NCBI GenBank assembly: GCA_938083085.1
Contig: CALLKX010000013.1
Span: 81,035-145,034, forward strand
Reading direction: 5' to 3'
Source: an uncultured bacterium
Lineage (GTDB): Bacteria; Planctomycetota; UBA1135; GCA-002686595
Length of the DNA: 64,000 bases
Below, one piece after another: positions 38,090 through 45,591 of the stretch. Position numbers and translations under genes: made by a program. The notes under the pieces are model-generated. The model was not told where the DNA came from. It ran no database searches and was given only the letters and a program-made list of their open reading frames with translations. Each line of letters starts with the position of its first letter. Positions within the stretch are counted from its first letter, which is position 1.

Positions 38090-39453
38090 CAGCGCTGCCC
38101 AGGCCGGAACACGACGCCGTTGGGCGTGCGATCAGCAAGCGGTGCGCGCTGCGTGAACTCGCCGGGGGTCTCCGCCAGGCGAGGATCCAGCTCCACCGCG
38201 GCGTCCGCCGCCCCCGAGATCTCGGCGGCGATCCTCGTGAGATCGGCCCGCGTGGTGGCCGGCGAGTCGCTCCCCTCCGCGTTCTTCACCGGGCTGAACT
38301 CCTCCTCGCGCAGCACCTCTAGAACCACGCTGGCGCTCGTCCTGGCCAGGGCGTCAAAGATGAAGGTCTCGAACTTCACGCCGGGCCGTTCCACGGGCTG
38401 CCCGTCGCTCGAGAGGCACTTGAGGTTCTTCCGCGCCACGTGCCAGGGGAGGTCGAGATCCCCTCCCTCAGTCAGGCCCTCGACAAAGTCGCGGCGGATG
38501 ACGTGGGCGGCGATGTTGCCGGCATTGAACAGCAGCGCGCCGCCCTCATCGGTGGCGTGCCGGAGGTCGTCCGAGAGGTCGGAATACTCGATGCAGCCGA
38601 GCACCCCGTCCAGGAGCCCGAGGACCCCCACCTTCTCCGCCGCATCCCGCTTCGCCACGACCTTGCTCGACATCTCCGCCGCCGCGAGGTCGTGCAGGCC
38701 AATGAACAGCGGGTCCGCGTGCCGGCCCAACGGGTTGTCCACCTGGAAGTAGCTCAGCTGCTCGATGCCGTGCGCGGCCATGTCCGCCAGCGCCCCAGAG
38801 GACTTCAGCGCCGCCAGCGTCCCGCCGTGCCCGTTCGGAGCGAGGAAGAGCGTCCCCGGTGCGGCGAGGACGATCTTCCCTTCGCCATCGAGGGCGGGGA
38901 GCATGTCCTGCTGGAAGAGGAACACGTCGGCGGGGTCAAAGCCGAAGTGACCGTTCACGTCGAAGAACGCGCGGGTCGCTGCGTCGTTGGCCGCGGAGGT
39001 CATGACGTACCAGCGCGGCTGGAATCCGTGCCTGGTGCCGGCGGCCTGGATCCGCGCCGCGTGCCACTCGAAGAGGCTCTTCGACGTGACGGGCCCGATC
39101 TCATAGGCCCCCTTGGGGCCGTCAAAGCCAAGGCGAGATCCCTGCCCGCCAGCGACCAGCACAAAGCCGACCCGTCCGGCGGCGAGGAGCTCCGCGCCGC
39201 GCGCTGCGGCCCGGTCACGCTCGGCGATCTTCTCGCCGCTCACGGTGGCCGGGAAGACCTCGGGGGGCGCGAGCGCGGGGCTGTCTTCCTCGGACTCGAC
39301 CGCGAGGCGCTCGCCGAGCTGTCGAGTGAGCTCGAGGTCAACCCTCTCCAGTTGGGCCTCGAAGGCCGCCTGCTCGGCGGTGCCGAGGCTCTCCCAGTGG
39401 GCCAGGACATGGCCCTGACCGGCGGCCTCGAAGCGTGTGCGCTGTGTGCTCAT
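38089..39453 (-). CDS. UDPGP-type UDP-sugar pyrophosphorylase (UDP-GlcNAc pyrophosphorylase-like)
   Basis: Forms UDP-sugar from UTP and a sugar 1-phosphate. The nucleotide-binding motif FVLVAGGQGSRLGFDGPKGAYEIGPVTSKSLFEW and the sugar-region LAPNGHGGTLAALKSSGALADMAAHGIEQLSYFQVDNPLG and FNAGNIAAHVI match the eukaryotic-type UAP1/AGX group, which is also found in planctomycetes and differs from GlmU. At 454 residues, ATG 39453 fits; the frame upstream is open but unrelated. Placed between fabF and ddl, it probably feeds UDP-GlcNAc to cell-wall or lipid synthesis; UDP-glucose cannot be excluded. Confidence 0.82.
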   Translation of the reverse strand: MSTQRTRFEAAGQGHVLAHWESLGTAEQAAFEAQLERVDLELTRQLGERLAVESEEDSPALAPPEVFPATVSGEKIAERDRAAARGAELLAAGRVGFVLVAGGQGSRLGFDGPKGAYEIGPVTSKSLFEWHAARIQAAGTRHGFQPRWYVMTSAANDAATRAFFDVNGHFGFDPADVFLFQQDMLPALDGEGKIVLAAPGTLFLAPNGHGGTLAALKSSGALADMAAHGIEQLSYFQVDNPLGRHADPLFIGLHDLAAAEMSSKVVAKRDAAEKVGVLGLLDGVLGCIEYSDLSDDLRHATDEGGALLFNAGNIAAHVIRRDFVEGLTEGGDLDLPWHVARKNLKCLSSDGQPVERPGVKFETFIFDALARTSASVVLEVLREEEFSPVKNAEGSDSPATTRADLTRIAAEISGAADAAVELDPRLAETPGEFTQRAPLADRTPNGVVFRPGQR

Positions 39454-39475
39454 CGGGGGGTCGAGGTGCCCGCGC

Positions 39476-40720
39476 TCAGAGCTTGCCGATGAGGATCGAG
39501 ACGTTGTGCCCCCCGAACCCAAGGGAGTTGCACAGGGCGTTCTCGATGGCGAGCTCGCGGGCCTCACCCGGCACGTAGTCCAGGTCACAGGCCGGATCGG
39601 GGGTCGTGTAGTTCCTCGTCGGGTGGACCTCGCCATTCGCGATGGCCTTGGCCGTCACCACCAGCTCAACGGCGGTGGCGGCGCCGAGGAGGTGGCCGAT
39701 CATGGACTTGGTGGAGTTCACCGCGAGGGTGCTCGCGTGATCCCCGAACAGCCGCTTGATGGCGGTGGTCTCGATGGAGTCGTTGTAGGCGGTGCTGGTG
39801 CCGTGCGCGTTGACGTACTGAACGTTGGTCGGGTCGATCTTGCCGTGGCGCAGCGCGTCCCCCATGGCCCTCGCCGGGCCGAGACCGTCCTCCTTGGGAG
39901 CGGTGATGTGGAAGGCGTCGTCGGTGGACCCGTAGCCCTTCACCTCGGCGTAGATCCGAGCTCCGCGCTGCTTGGCGTGTTCGTACTCCTCGAGGACGAG
40001 GAGGCCGGCCCCTTCGCCCATCACAAACCCATCCCGATTCAGATCAAAGGGGCGCGATGCTTCGTGGGGCGCATCGTTGCGGGTGGAGAGCGCCTTGGCG
40101 GAGGCGAACCCCGCCATGGAGAGCGGGGTGATGGCGGACTCGGCGCCGCCCGTCACCACGAGGTCGCACTCGTCCCACTGGATGGAGCGCCAGGCCATGC
40201 CGATCGCGTGTCCAGCCGAGGCGCAGGCGCTCGAGGTGGTGAACGCCGTCCCCATGAGCCCGTGTCGGATCGCAACCTGACCGCTGACGGCGTTGGGCAT
40301 GATCCGCGGGATGAAGTGCGGCGTGACGCGCCGCGCGCCGCGGTCCCGCATCACGTCGTGCTGCTCGAGGACACCCGTGATGCCCCCGATGCCCGTGCCC
40401 ACGATGGACCCGAAGCGCTCACGCGCCGCTTCGGGCAAATCGCGCATGTCACCGAAGCCCGCGTCAGCCAAGGCCTCGTCGGATGCCATCAGGGCCCACA
40501 TCGTGAAGGGGTCCAGCTTCCGCTGGTCCTTCACGTCGAACCCGCATTCATCGGGGGACCACTGCACCTGCGCGGCAATGGTCGCGGTGATCCCCGTGGT
40601 GTCGAAACGATCCAGGGTGGTGACGCCGTTCTCGCCCGCTAGGATTCGCGGGTACGAGGTCGCGACGTCCAGCCCGAGGGCGTTGACGGTCCCGAGGCCT
40701 GTGATGACTACTCGACGCAT
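39476..40720 (-). CDS. fabF: Beta-ketoacyl-ACP synthase II
   Basis: Condenses malonyl-ACP with acyl-ACP in fatty acid elongation. Catalytic Cys166 lies in TTSSACASAG, with the two histidines in NAHGTSTAYND and KSMIGHLLGAATAVE. The 414-residue length and NSLGFGGHNVSILIGKL end are normal. It is 127 bases after acpP; a PurR- or FapR-like operator is not obvious. Confidence 0.96.
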   Translation of the reverse strand: MRRVVITGLGTVNALGLDVATSYPRILAGENGVTTLDRFDTTGITATIAAQVQWSPDECGFDVKDQRKLDPFTMWALMASDEALADAGFGDMRDLPEAARERFGSIVGTGIGGITGVLEQHDVMRDRGARRVTPHFIPRIMPNAVSGQVAIRHGLMGTAFTTSSACASAGHAIGMAWRSIQWDECDLVVTGGAESAITPLSMAGFASAKALSTRNDAPHEASRPFDLNRDGFVMGEGAGLLVLEEYEHAKQRGARIYAEVKGYGSTDDAFHITAPKEDGLGPARAMGDALRHGKIDPTNVQYVNAHGTSTAYNDSIETTAIKRLFGDHASTLAVNSTKSMIGHLLGAATAVELVVTAKAIANGEVHPTRNYTTPDPACDLDYVPGEARELAIENALCNSLGFGGHNVSILIGKL

Positions 40721-40847
40721 GAGTGGTGTGCCGCGAACGGCCGCGTGGGCGAGGGAATAGGGCTAAGCCAGACCTGAACCCCTCGCGGAGCAGATCTCGG
40801 CGGCCGCAGCGCGCCCCAGTAGGCGAGCGCGCGGTGCGGAACTGGCT

Positions 40848-41090
40848 CTACTGGAGCTTGGCGCCGATGTACTCGACGGCGGCGCCGACGGTCTGGATCT
40901 TCTCCGCATCCTCGTCCGGGATGTTGATGTCGAAGGCATCCTCGAACTCCATGACGAGCTCGACCGTGTCGAGGGAGTCCGCGCCGAGGTCGTTGATGAA
41001 CGAGGTCTCGAGTGAGATCTTGTCCGGGGTCGTGCCCATCTGGTCGCAGACGATCTTGGTGACCTTTTCGTCGACTGAGGTGTCGCTCAC
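40848..41090 (-). CDS. acpP: Acyl carrier protein
   Basis: An 80-residue acidic protein carrying the growing acyl chain on phosphopantetheine at Ser39 in [32 protein letters not shown] is the usual helix III region. Between fabG and fabF, as in many bacteria. Confidence 0.97.
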   Translation of the reverse strand: MSDTSVDEKVTKIVCDQMGTTPDKISLETSFINDLGADSLDTVELVMEFEDAFDINIPDEDAEKIQTVGAAVEYIGAKLQ

Positions 41091-41196
41091 TTGGCTGTTC
41101 TCCGTGGGAGGAAGGGGGGGGCCGCTCGCTATTCGAGTCGGGGAGGTTGCGTAGAAAGGCCGGAGGGCCGGCCGTGGATGATAGTGTCCCGGGGCG

Positions 41197-41967
41197 CTAC
41201 AGGCTCAGTCCGCCGTCGACGATCAGAGTCTGTCCGGTGATGTAGGCGCCGCCAGGTCCCGCGAGGAAGCCCACGGCCGCGGCGATTTCCTCGCTGGCTC
41301 CCATGCGGGAGAGCGGAATAGCGCTCACGAGCTTGGCCCGCTCGTTCTCCGGGATCTCCGACGTCATGTCGGTCTCGATAAAGCCGGGGGCGATGGCGTT
41401 GACGGCGACCCCGCGGCCGCTGAGCTCCTTGGCGGCGGATCGAGTCAGCCCGATCACGCCTGCCTTGCTCGCGGCGTAATTGGCCTGTCCAGCGTTGCCG
41501 GTCACCCCCACCACCGAAGCGATGTTGATGATGCGGCCGCTCCCAGCCTTCATCAGCGGCCGCGCGGCGGCCTTGACGAAGTTCCAAGTGCCCTTGAGGT
41601 TCACGTTGATGACGCTGTCAAAGTCATCCTCACTCATTCGCATGAGCAGCTGGTCGCGGGTGATGCCGGCGTTGTTGACGAGGATGTCGATTCCCCCGAG
41701 GTCGCCGCCGACCTGCTTCACCAGGTCCGCCACCGCCCCATGGTCGGCCACGTCGACGCCGTATGCCCGGGCGCCATCGGTCAGGTCGGCGCAGGCGCTC
41801 GCGGTGGGCTCCGCGTTCTCGACGCGGGTTGCCACGCAGGCGACGCGCGCCCCGAGCTCAGCCAGGTGCACGGCGATCGCACGTCCGATCCCGCGACTGG
41901 CGCCCGTGACGAGGGCAGCCTTGCCCTCGAGGGGTCGGGCGGGCTGGGATTGGGTGGTGTCGCTCAA
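41197..41967 (-). CDS. fabG: 3-oxoacyl-ACP reductase
   Basis: NADPH-dependent reduction of 3-oxoacyl-ACP. Short-chain dehydrogenase pattern: [15 protein letters not shown] at residues 18-32, [14 protein letters not shown], the catalytic Ser/Tyr/Lys in [16 protein letters not shown] and NYAASKAG, and an end of [12 protein letters not shown]. 256 residues, between fabD and acpP. Confidence 0.94.
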   Translation of the reverse strand: MSDTTQSQPARPLEGKAALVTGASRGIGRAIAVHLAELGARVACVATRVENAEPTASACADLTDGARAYGVDVADHGAVADLVKQVGGDLGGIDILVNNAGITRDQLLMRMSEDDFDSVINVNLKGTWNFVKAAARPLMKAGSGRIINIASVVGVTGNAGQANYAASKAGVIGLTRSAAKELSGRGVAVNAIAPGFIETDMTSEIPENERAKLVSAIPLSRMGASEEIAAAVGFLAGPGGAYITGQTLIVDGGLSL

Positions 41968-42035
41968 GGCTCGGGTACCGGAAAGGGGTCAGGTCAAAAA
42001 CGGGAGGGGGAGGGTATCCAGCCGCCCCCGGGGCT

Positions 42036-42980
42036 TCAAGCGGCGCCGACGCTCGCCAGCGCGCCTTCGACCTCTTCCGGTCGACTCACGGGCACCACCT
42101 CGGCGTCTCCGTCGATCTTCCGAAGGATGCCGGCGAGGATTGTGCCCGGAGCCGGCTCGAGGAAGCGCCGGTGGCCCTCCTCCAGCGCCCGACGCATGGA
42201 GCGTTCCCAGAGCACCGGGGCACAAACCTGGGTCGCCAGGGTGCGTTTGACCTCATCGGCGGAGGTCACGGGTGCCGCAGTGACGTTGGACAGGACCGGG
42301 ACCGTCGGGTCGGAGATGGACGTCTTGGCCAGCGCCTCGGCCAGGCGGTCTGCCGCGGGGCGCATGCACTCGCTGTGGAAGCCTCCGGCCACCACCAGCC
42401 GCCGAACGCGTCGGACCCCGTGGTCCTTCGAGCAGGCCTCCACCGCGTCGAGGGCCGGGAAGGCTCCGGAGATGACGATCTGGCCGGGCGCGTTGAGGTT
42501 CGCGACCTGGCAGACGCCGTGCTCTGCGCCGACGGCGGCGAGGGCCTCGGCTTGTTCCGGGGTGGCCCCCATCAGGCTGGCCATCCCGCTCGGGTTGACC
42601 TCCGAGGCGTCCTGCATGGCCTCGCCGCGGAGTCGCACCAGGCGCAGGCCATCCTCGAAGCTGAAGGTCCCTGCCGCCCAGTGGGCGGTGTACTCCCCGA
42701 GGGAGAGCCCGGCCATGAACGGGGCTGTCGCGAGGTCGAGCCCCCGTGCCTGCAGCACGCGGATCGCCGCCACGCCAGCGGTGAAGATGCCCGGCTGGGC
42801 GATGTCCGTGCGGTTGACCTCATCTTCCGCTTTCCAGCATGCATCGCGCAGGCTGAAGCCGAGGGCGGCGTCCGCTTCCTCCCATGTCGCGGCGGCTTCG
42901 GGGAACGCCTCGGCGAAGTTCTGGCCCATGCCGCGGGCTTGGGCGCCTTGTCCGGGGAACAGGATCGGGAGTGTGTTCAT
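42036..42980 (-). CDS. fabD: Malonyl-CoA:ACP transacylase
   Basis: Transfers malonyl from CoA to ACP. MNTLPILFPGQGAQARGMG is a typical start (ATG 42980; an unrelated extension is open upstream). The nucleophile is Ser93 in AGLSLGEYTAH (GLSLG rather than the common GHSLG). 314 residues. Eighteen bases after fabH. Confidence 0.95.
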   Translation of the reverse strand: MNTLPILFPGQGAQARGMGQNFAEAFPEAAATWEEADAALGFSLRDACWKAEDEVNRTDIAQPGIFTAGVAAIRVLQARGLDLATAPFMAGLSLGEYTAHWAAGTFSFEDGLRLVRLRGEAMQDASEVNPSGMASLMGATPEQAEALAAVGAEHGVCQVANLNAPGQIVISGAFPALDAVEACSKDHGVRRVRRLVVAGGFHSECMRPAADRLAEALAKTSISDPTVPVLSNVTAAPVTSADEVKRTLATQVCAPVLWERSMRRALEEGHRRFLEPAPGTILAGILRKIDGDAEVVPVSRPEEVEGALASVGAA

Positions 42981-42997
42981 CGTCGCGTCTCCTCGGA

Positions 42998-43987
42998 TCA
43001 CCAGCGAAGGGTGGTCGCGCCCCATGTCAGGCCGGCGCCGAAGGCCACGAGGACCACGGTATCTCCCTTCTTGAGCCGTCCGGAGCGCGCGGCTTCGTCC
43101 AGGGCGATGGGTACGCTGGCGGCAGATGTGTTGCCGTACTTCTCGATGTTCACGAAGAACTTCTCGATGGGCCAATCCAGGCGCTCTCGGGCCCCCTCGA
43201 TGATCCGCATGTTGACCTGATGCGGAATCACCAGGTCCACCTCACCCGACTCCGTGGCGGCGGCGGCGTCGCGGATGAGCTCCGACATCTTCGTCACGGC
43301 GAAGCGATACACCTCGCGGCCCCTGACGCGAATGAAGTGGTTGGACTTGTCGTATTCCGGGTGGTTATGCGGATGCGCCGCCCCGCCTTCCGGAATGTGA
43401 ATGAACTCGTAGCCCGAGCCGTCTGCGCCGAGGGTATGACTCAGCAGTTCGCCCTGCTGGCAGTCCTCGTGCGGGCGGACGACCGCGGCCCCCGCGCCGT
43501 CCCCGAAGAGGATGCAGGACGCTCGATCCGTCATGTCGAGGTAGCGCGAGAGGGTCTCGCCGCCGATGGCGAGCACGTTCTTGGCCCTTCCCGAGGCGAC
43601 GAAGGCCTCGGCGGTCTGCAGCGCCGTGAGGAAGCCCGTACAGGCGGCGAGGACGTCGAAGGCGCCCGCGTTCTCGCAGCCGAGGTTCCTCTGGATCAGG
43701 ACCGAGATGGAGGGCATCAGGTGGTCCTGGGTCAGAGAACCGACGACGATCAGGTCGATGTCCTTGGCCTCGAGCCCGGCGTCCTCGAGGGCCCTCTTGG
43801 CGGCCTCAGTGCAGAGGTCCGAGCAGTTGGTGCCCTCGTCCACGTGCCGTCGCTCGCGGATGCCCGTGCGCTGGGTGATCCACTCGTCGCTGGTGTCCAC
43901 GATCTCGGCGAGATCGTCGTTGGTAACGACCCGCGGAGGGGTCGAGTGGCCGGTACCAGCGATTCCGACTCGAACGATACTGGACAT
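42998..43987 (-). CDS. fabH: Beta-ketoacyl-ACP synthase III
   Basis: Starts fatty acid synthesis by condensing acyl-CoA with malonyl-ACP. The catalytic triad is visible: Cys116 in DVLAACTGFL, His in VIPHQVNMRII and Asn in EKYGNTSAAS. 329 residues, normal length. Between plsX and fabD. Confidence 0.96.
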   Translation of the reverse strand: MSSIVRVGIAGTGHSTPPRVVTNDDLAEIVDTSDEWITQRTGIRERRHVDEGTNCSDLCTEAAKRALEDAGLEAKDIDLIVVGSLTQDHLMPSISVLIQRNLGCENAGAFDVLAACTGFLTALQTAEAFVASGRAKNVLAIGGETLSRYLDMTDRASCILFGDGAGAAVVRPHEDCQQGELLSHTLGADGSGYEFIHIPEGGAAHPHNHPEYDKSNHFIRVRGREVYRFAVTKMSELIRDAAAATESGEVDLVIPHQVNMRIIEGARERLDWPIEKFFVNIEKYGNTSAASVPIALDEAARSGRLKKGDTVVLVAFGAGLTWGATTLRW

Positions 43988-44096
43988 ACTGATGTTGGGA
44001 AAAGGAAGGGCTCGGCGTGCGGTGCACGCAGGGGGAGCTAGATGATCGGAAACGGGAGCCCCTCGATCAACGACCAGCCGCCGCTAGTGCGCTCAA

Positions 44097-45098
44097 TCAG
44101 CTTGAGGGAGCGCGATCGGCGAGACCCTGAACGATCTTCCCGTTGACGTCCGCGTCCAGCGCTCGGCCTGCGAGCTCGATGGCGTTGGAGACGGCGTGGG
44201 CGTCAGAGCGCCCGTGTCCGATCACCACGATCCCCCGAACGCCGAGGAGCAGGGCGCCTCCGTACTCGGAGTAGTCGACCTTCTTCCGAACGGTCCCGAG
44301 CACTTCGGGGGCCCAGTCGGCCCCATGCGCCGCCATTTCACGGCCCATGAGCCCGAGCAGGAAGCCCGAGAAGCCCTCCATGAGCTTGAGGGCCACGTTC
44401 CCCGTGAAGCCGTCGGTCACGACCACTTCTGCGGAGTCGCCGAAGATCTCGTTGCTCTCGATGTTCCCGATGAAGTCGAGGTCGGACTCTGCGAGCGCCG
44501 CGTGGGCCTCGCGGAGCAGGTCGGTGCCCTTGGTCGACTCCTCGCCGATGTTCAGCAGTGCCACCCGGGCGCGCTCGCTCTTCACCACGTCCCGCATGAG
44601 CACGGCGCCCATGTGGCCGTACTGAACGAGGTGCTCCGCCTTCGGCACCACGTTGGCTCCCATGTCGAGGATGGTCACCGGCTTCCCTGTCAGCCGCACG
44701 GTCACGGCGATTCCCGGGCGTCGGACACCGTCAAGGGTCTTGAGCCCAACGGTCGCGGCCCCCACCACAGCTCCAGTGTTGCCCATGCTCACATGGGCCC
44801 CAGCCAGGCCGGCCTTCACGGCTCCGGTGGCGACGCCGATCGAGGACCCCGGCTTGGCGCGAAGCGCCACCGCAGGTTTCTCGTCCATGGCGATGACCTC
44901 GTCGGCGTGGAGCACCTCGAAGCCAGGGTTCCCGCCACGCTCCTTCAGGCCCGAGAGGATCTCGTCTTCACGCCCCACCAGCAGAAGGCGCGCCGCGGGG
45001 ACGCCCCTCTCGACAGCGAGCATGGCGCCGTCCAGGTTGCACGCAGGGGCAGAGTCGCCGCCCATGACGTCCAGAGCGATTCGATCGGAGTGATCCAT
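44097..45098 (-). CDS. plsX: Phosphate acyltransferase
   Basis: Makes acyl-phosphate from acyl-ACP for phospholipid synthesis. ALDVMGGDSAPACNLDGAML, VEVHADEVIAMDEKPAVALRAKPGSSIG-type blocks, and GNIESNEIF with VVTDGFTGNVALKLMEG are family signatures. 333 residues. 135 bases after rpmF and 109 before fabH; the rpmF-plsX gap contains a short 15-base repeat. Confidence 0.95.
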   Translation of the reverse strand: MDHSDRIALDVMGGDSAPACNLDGAMLAVERGVPAARLLLVGREDEILSGLKERGGNPGFEVLHADEVIAMDEKPAVALRAKPGSSIGVATGAVKAGLAGAHVSMGNTGAVVGAATVGLKTLDGVRRPGIAVTVRLTGKPVTILDMGANVVPKAEHLVQYGHMGAVLMRDVVKSERARVALLNIGEESTKGTDLLREAHAALAESDLDFIGNIESNEIFGDSAEVVVTDGFTGNVALKLMEGFSGFLLGLMGREMAAHGADWAPEVLGTVRKKVDYSEYGGALLLGVRGIVVIGHGRSDAHAVSNAIELAGRALDADVNGKIVQGLADRAPSS

Positions 45099-45168
45099 GG
45101 GCGTGCTAGAACCTTCGGTCGGTCGAGGAGAGCGGGAGAGACACCGGCCCCCAGAGGAAGCCGGTGCA

Positions 45169-45213
45169 CACGAGCGTCTCGGTCACGAGCGTCTCGGTCA
45201 CGGGCGTCGGGGA
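45169..45213. repeat. Three 15-bp units between rpmF and plsX
   Basis: CACGAGCGTCTCGGT is repeated exactly at 45169 and 45184, and a third copy (CACGGGCGTCGGGGA) diverges. Same period as the larger arrays. Confidence 0.75.
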
Positions 45214-45233
45214 TCCGATCCGCTACGCGACGA

Positions 45234-45443
45234 TCAGAAGTCCGAGTCGTCCTTCTGGAAGACTTCACGGCCCTTCTGGCCGCCCTTCTCAAACCCGTAG
45301 TGGGTCGCATCTTCGCTCATTCGGTGCGAGCGAGTGAGGACGCCGGACCGGGGGCAGTGATGTGCCTGGGGAGCGTTAAGCGACAGGTGGGACCGTCGCT
45401 TGTTCTTGGCGGACTTCGAGGTCCTGCGCTTGGGATGTGCCAT
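45234..45443 (-). CDS. rpmF: 50S ribosomal protein bL32
   Basis: A 69-residue basic protein; MAHPKRRTSKSAKNKRRSH is the invariant N-terminus. The C-terminal half, HCPRSGVLTRSHRMS, keeps only one cysteine, so it is the zinc-free form. The tail (VFQKDDSDF) is acidic and longer than usual. First gene of the rpmF-plsX-fab cluster. Confidence 0.93.
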   Translation of the reverse strand: MAHPKRRTSKSAKNKRRSHLSLNAPQAHHCPRSGVLTRSHRMSEDATHYGFEKGGQKGREVFQKDDSDF

Positions 45444-45501
45444 CGTGGAGTATTGAGCGTGCTGCGATTCGGCGCGCCGAGCGGCGATCCGAGCGGAAAA
45501 T

Positions 45502-45529
45502 GTTATCGGCTGGGGAGCCCCGGGTCCAA
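45502..45529 (-). promoter_or_regulatory. Putative sigma-70-type promoter of the rpmF-fab cluster
   Basis: On the minus strand TTGGAC (45524-45529) and GATAAC (45502-45507) are separated by 16 bases, giving a leader of about 50 bases to the rpmF ATG. Hexamer matches are fair; no operator is recognised. Confidence 0.45.
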
Positions 45530-45591
45530 CCCCGGGGCCATCGCCTCAGGAAAGAATCTGTGAGCGGCGGGGAATCTCGTCCTGACAGGGG

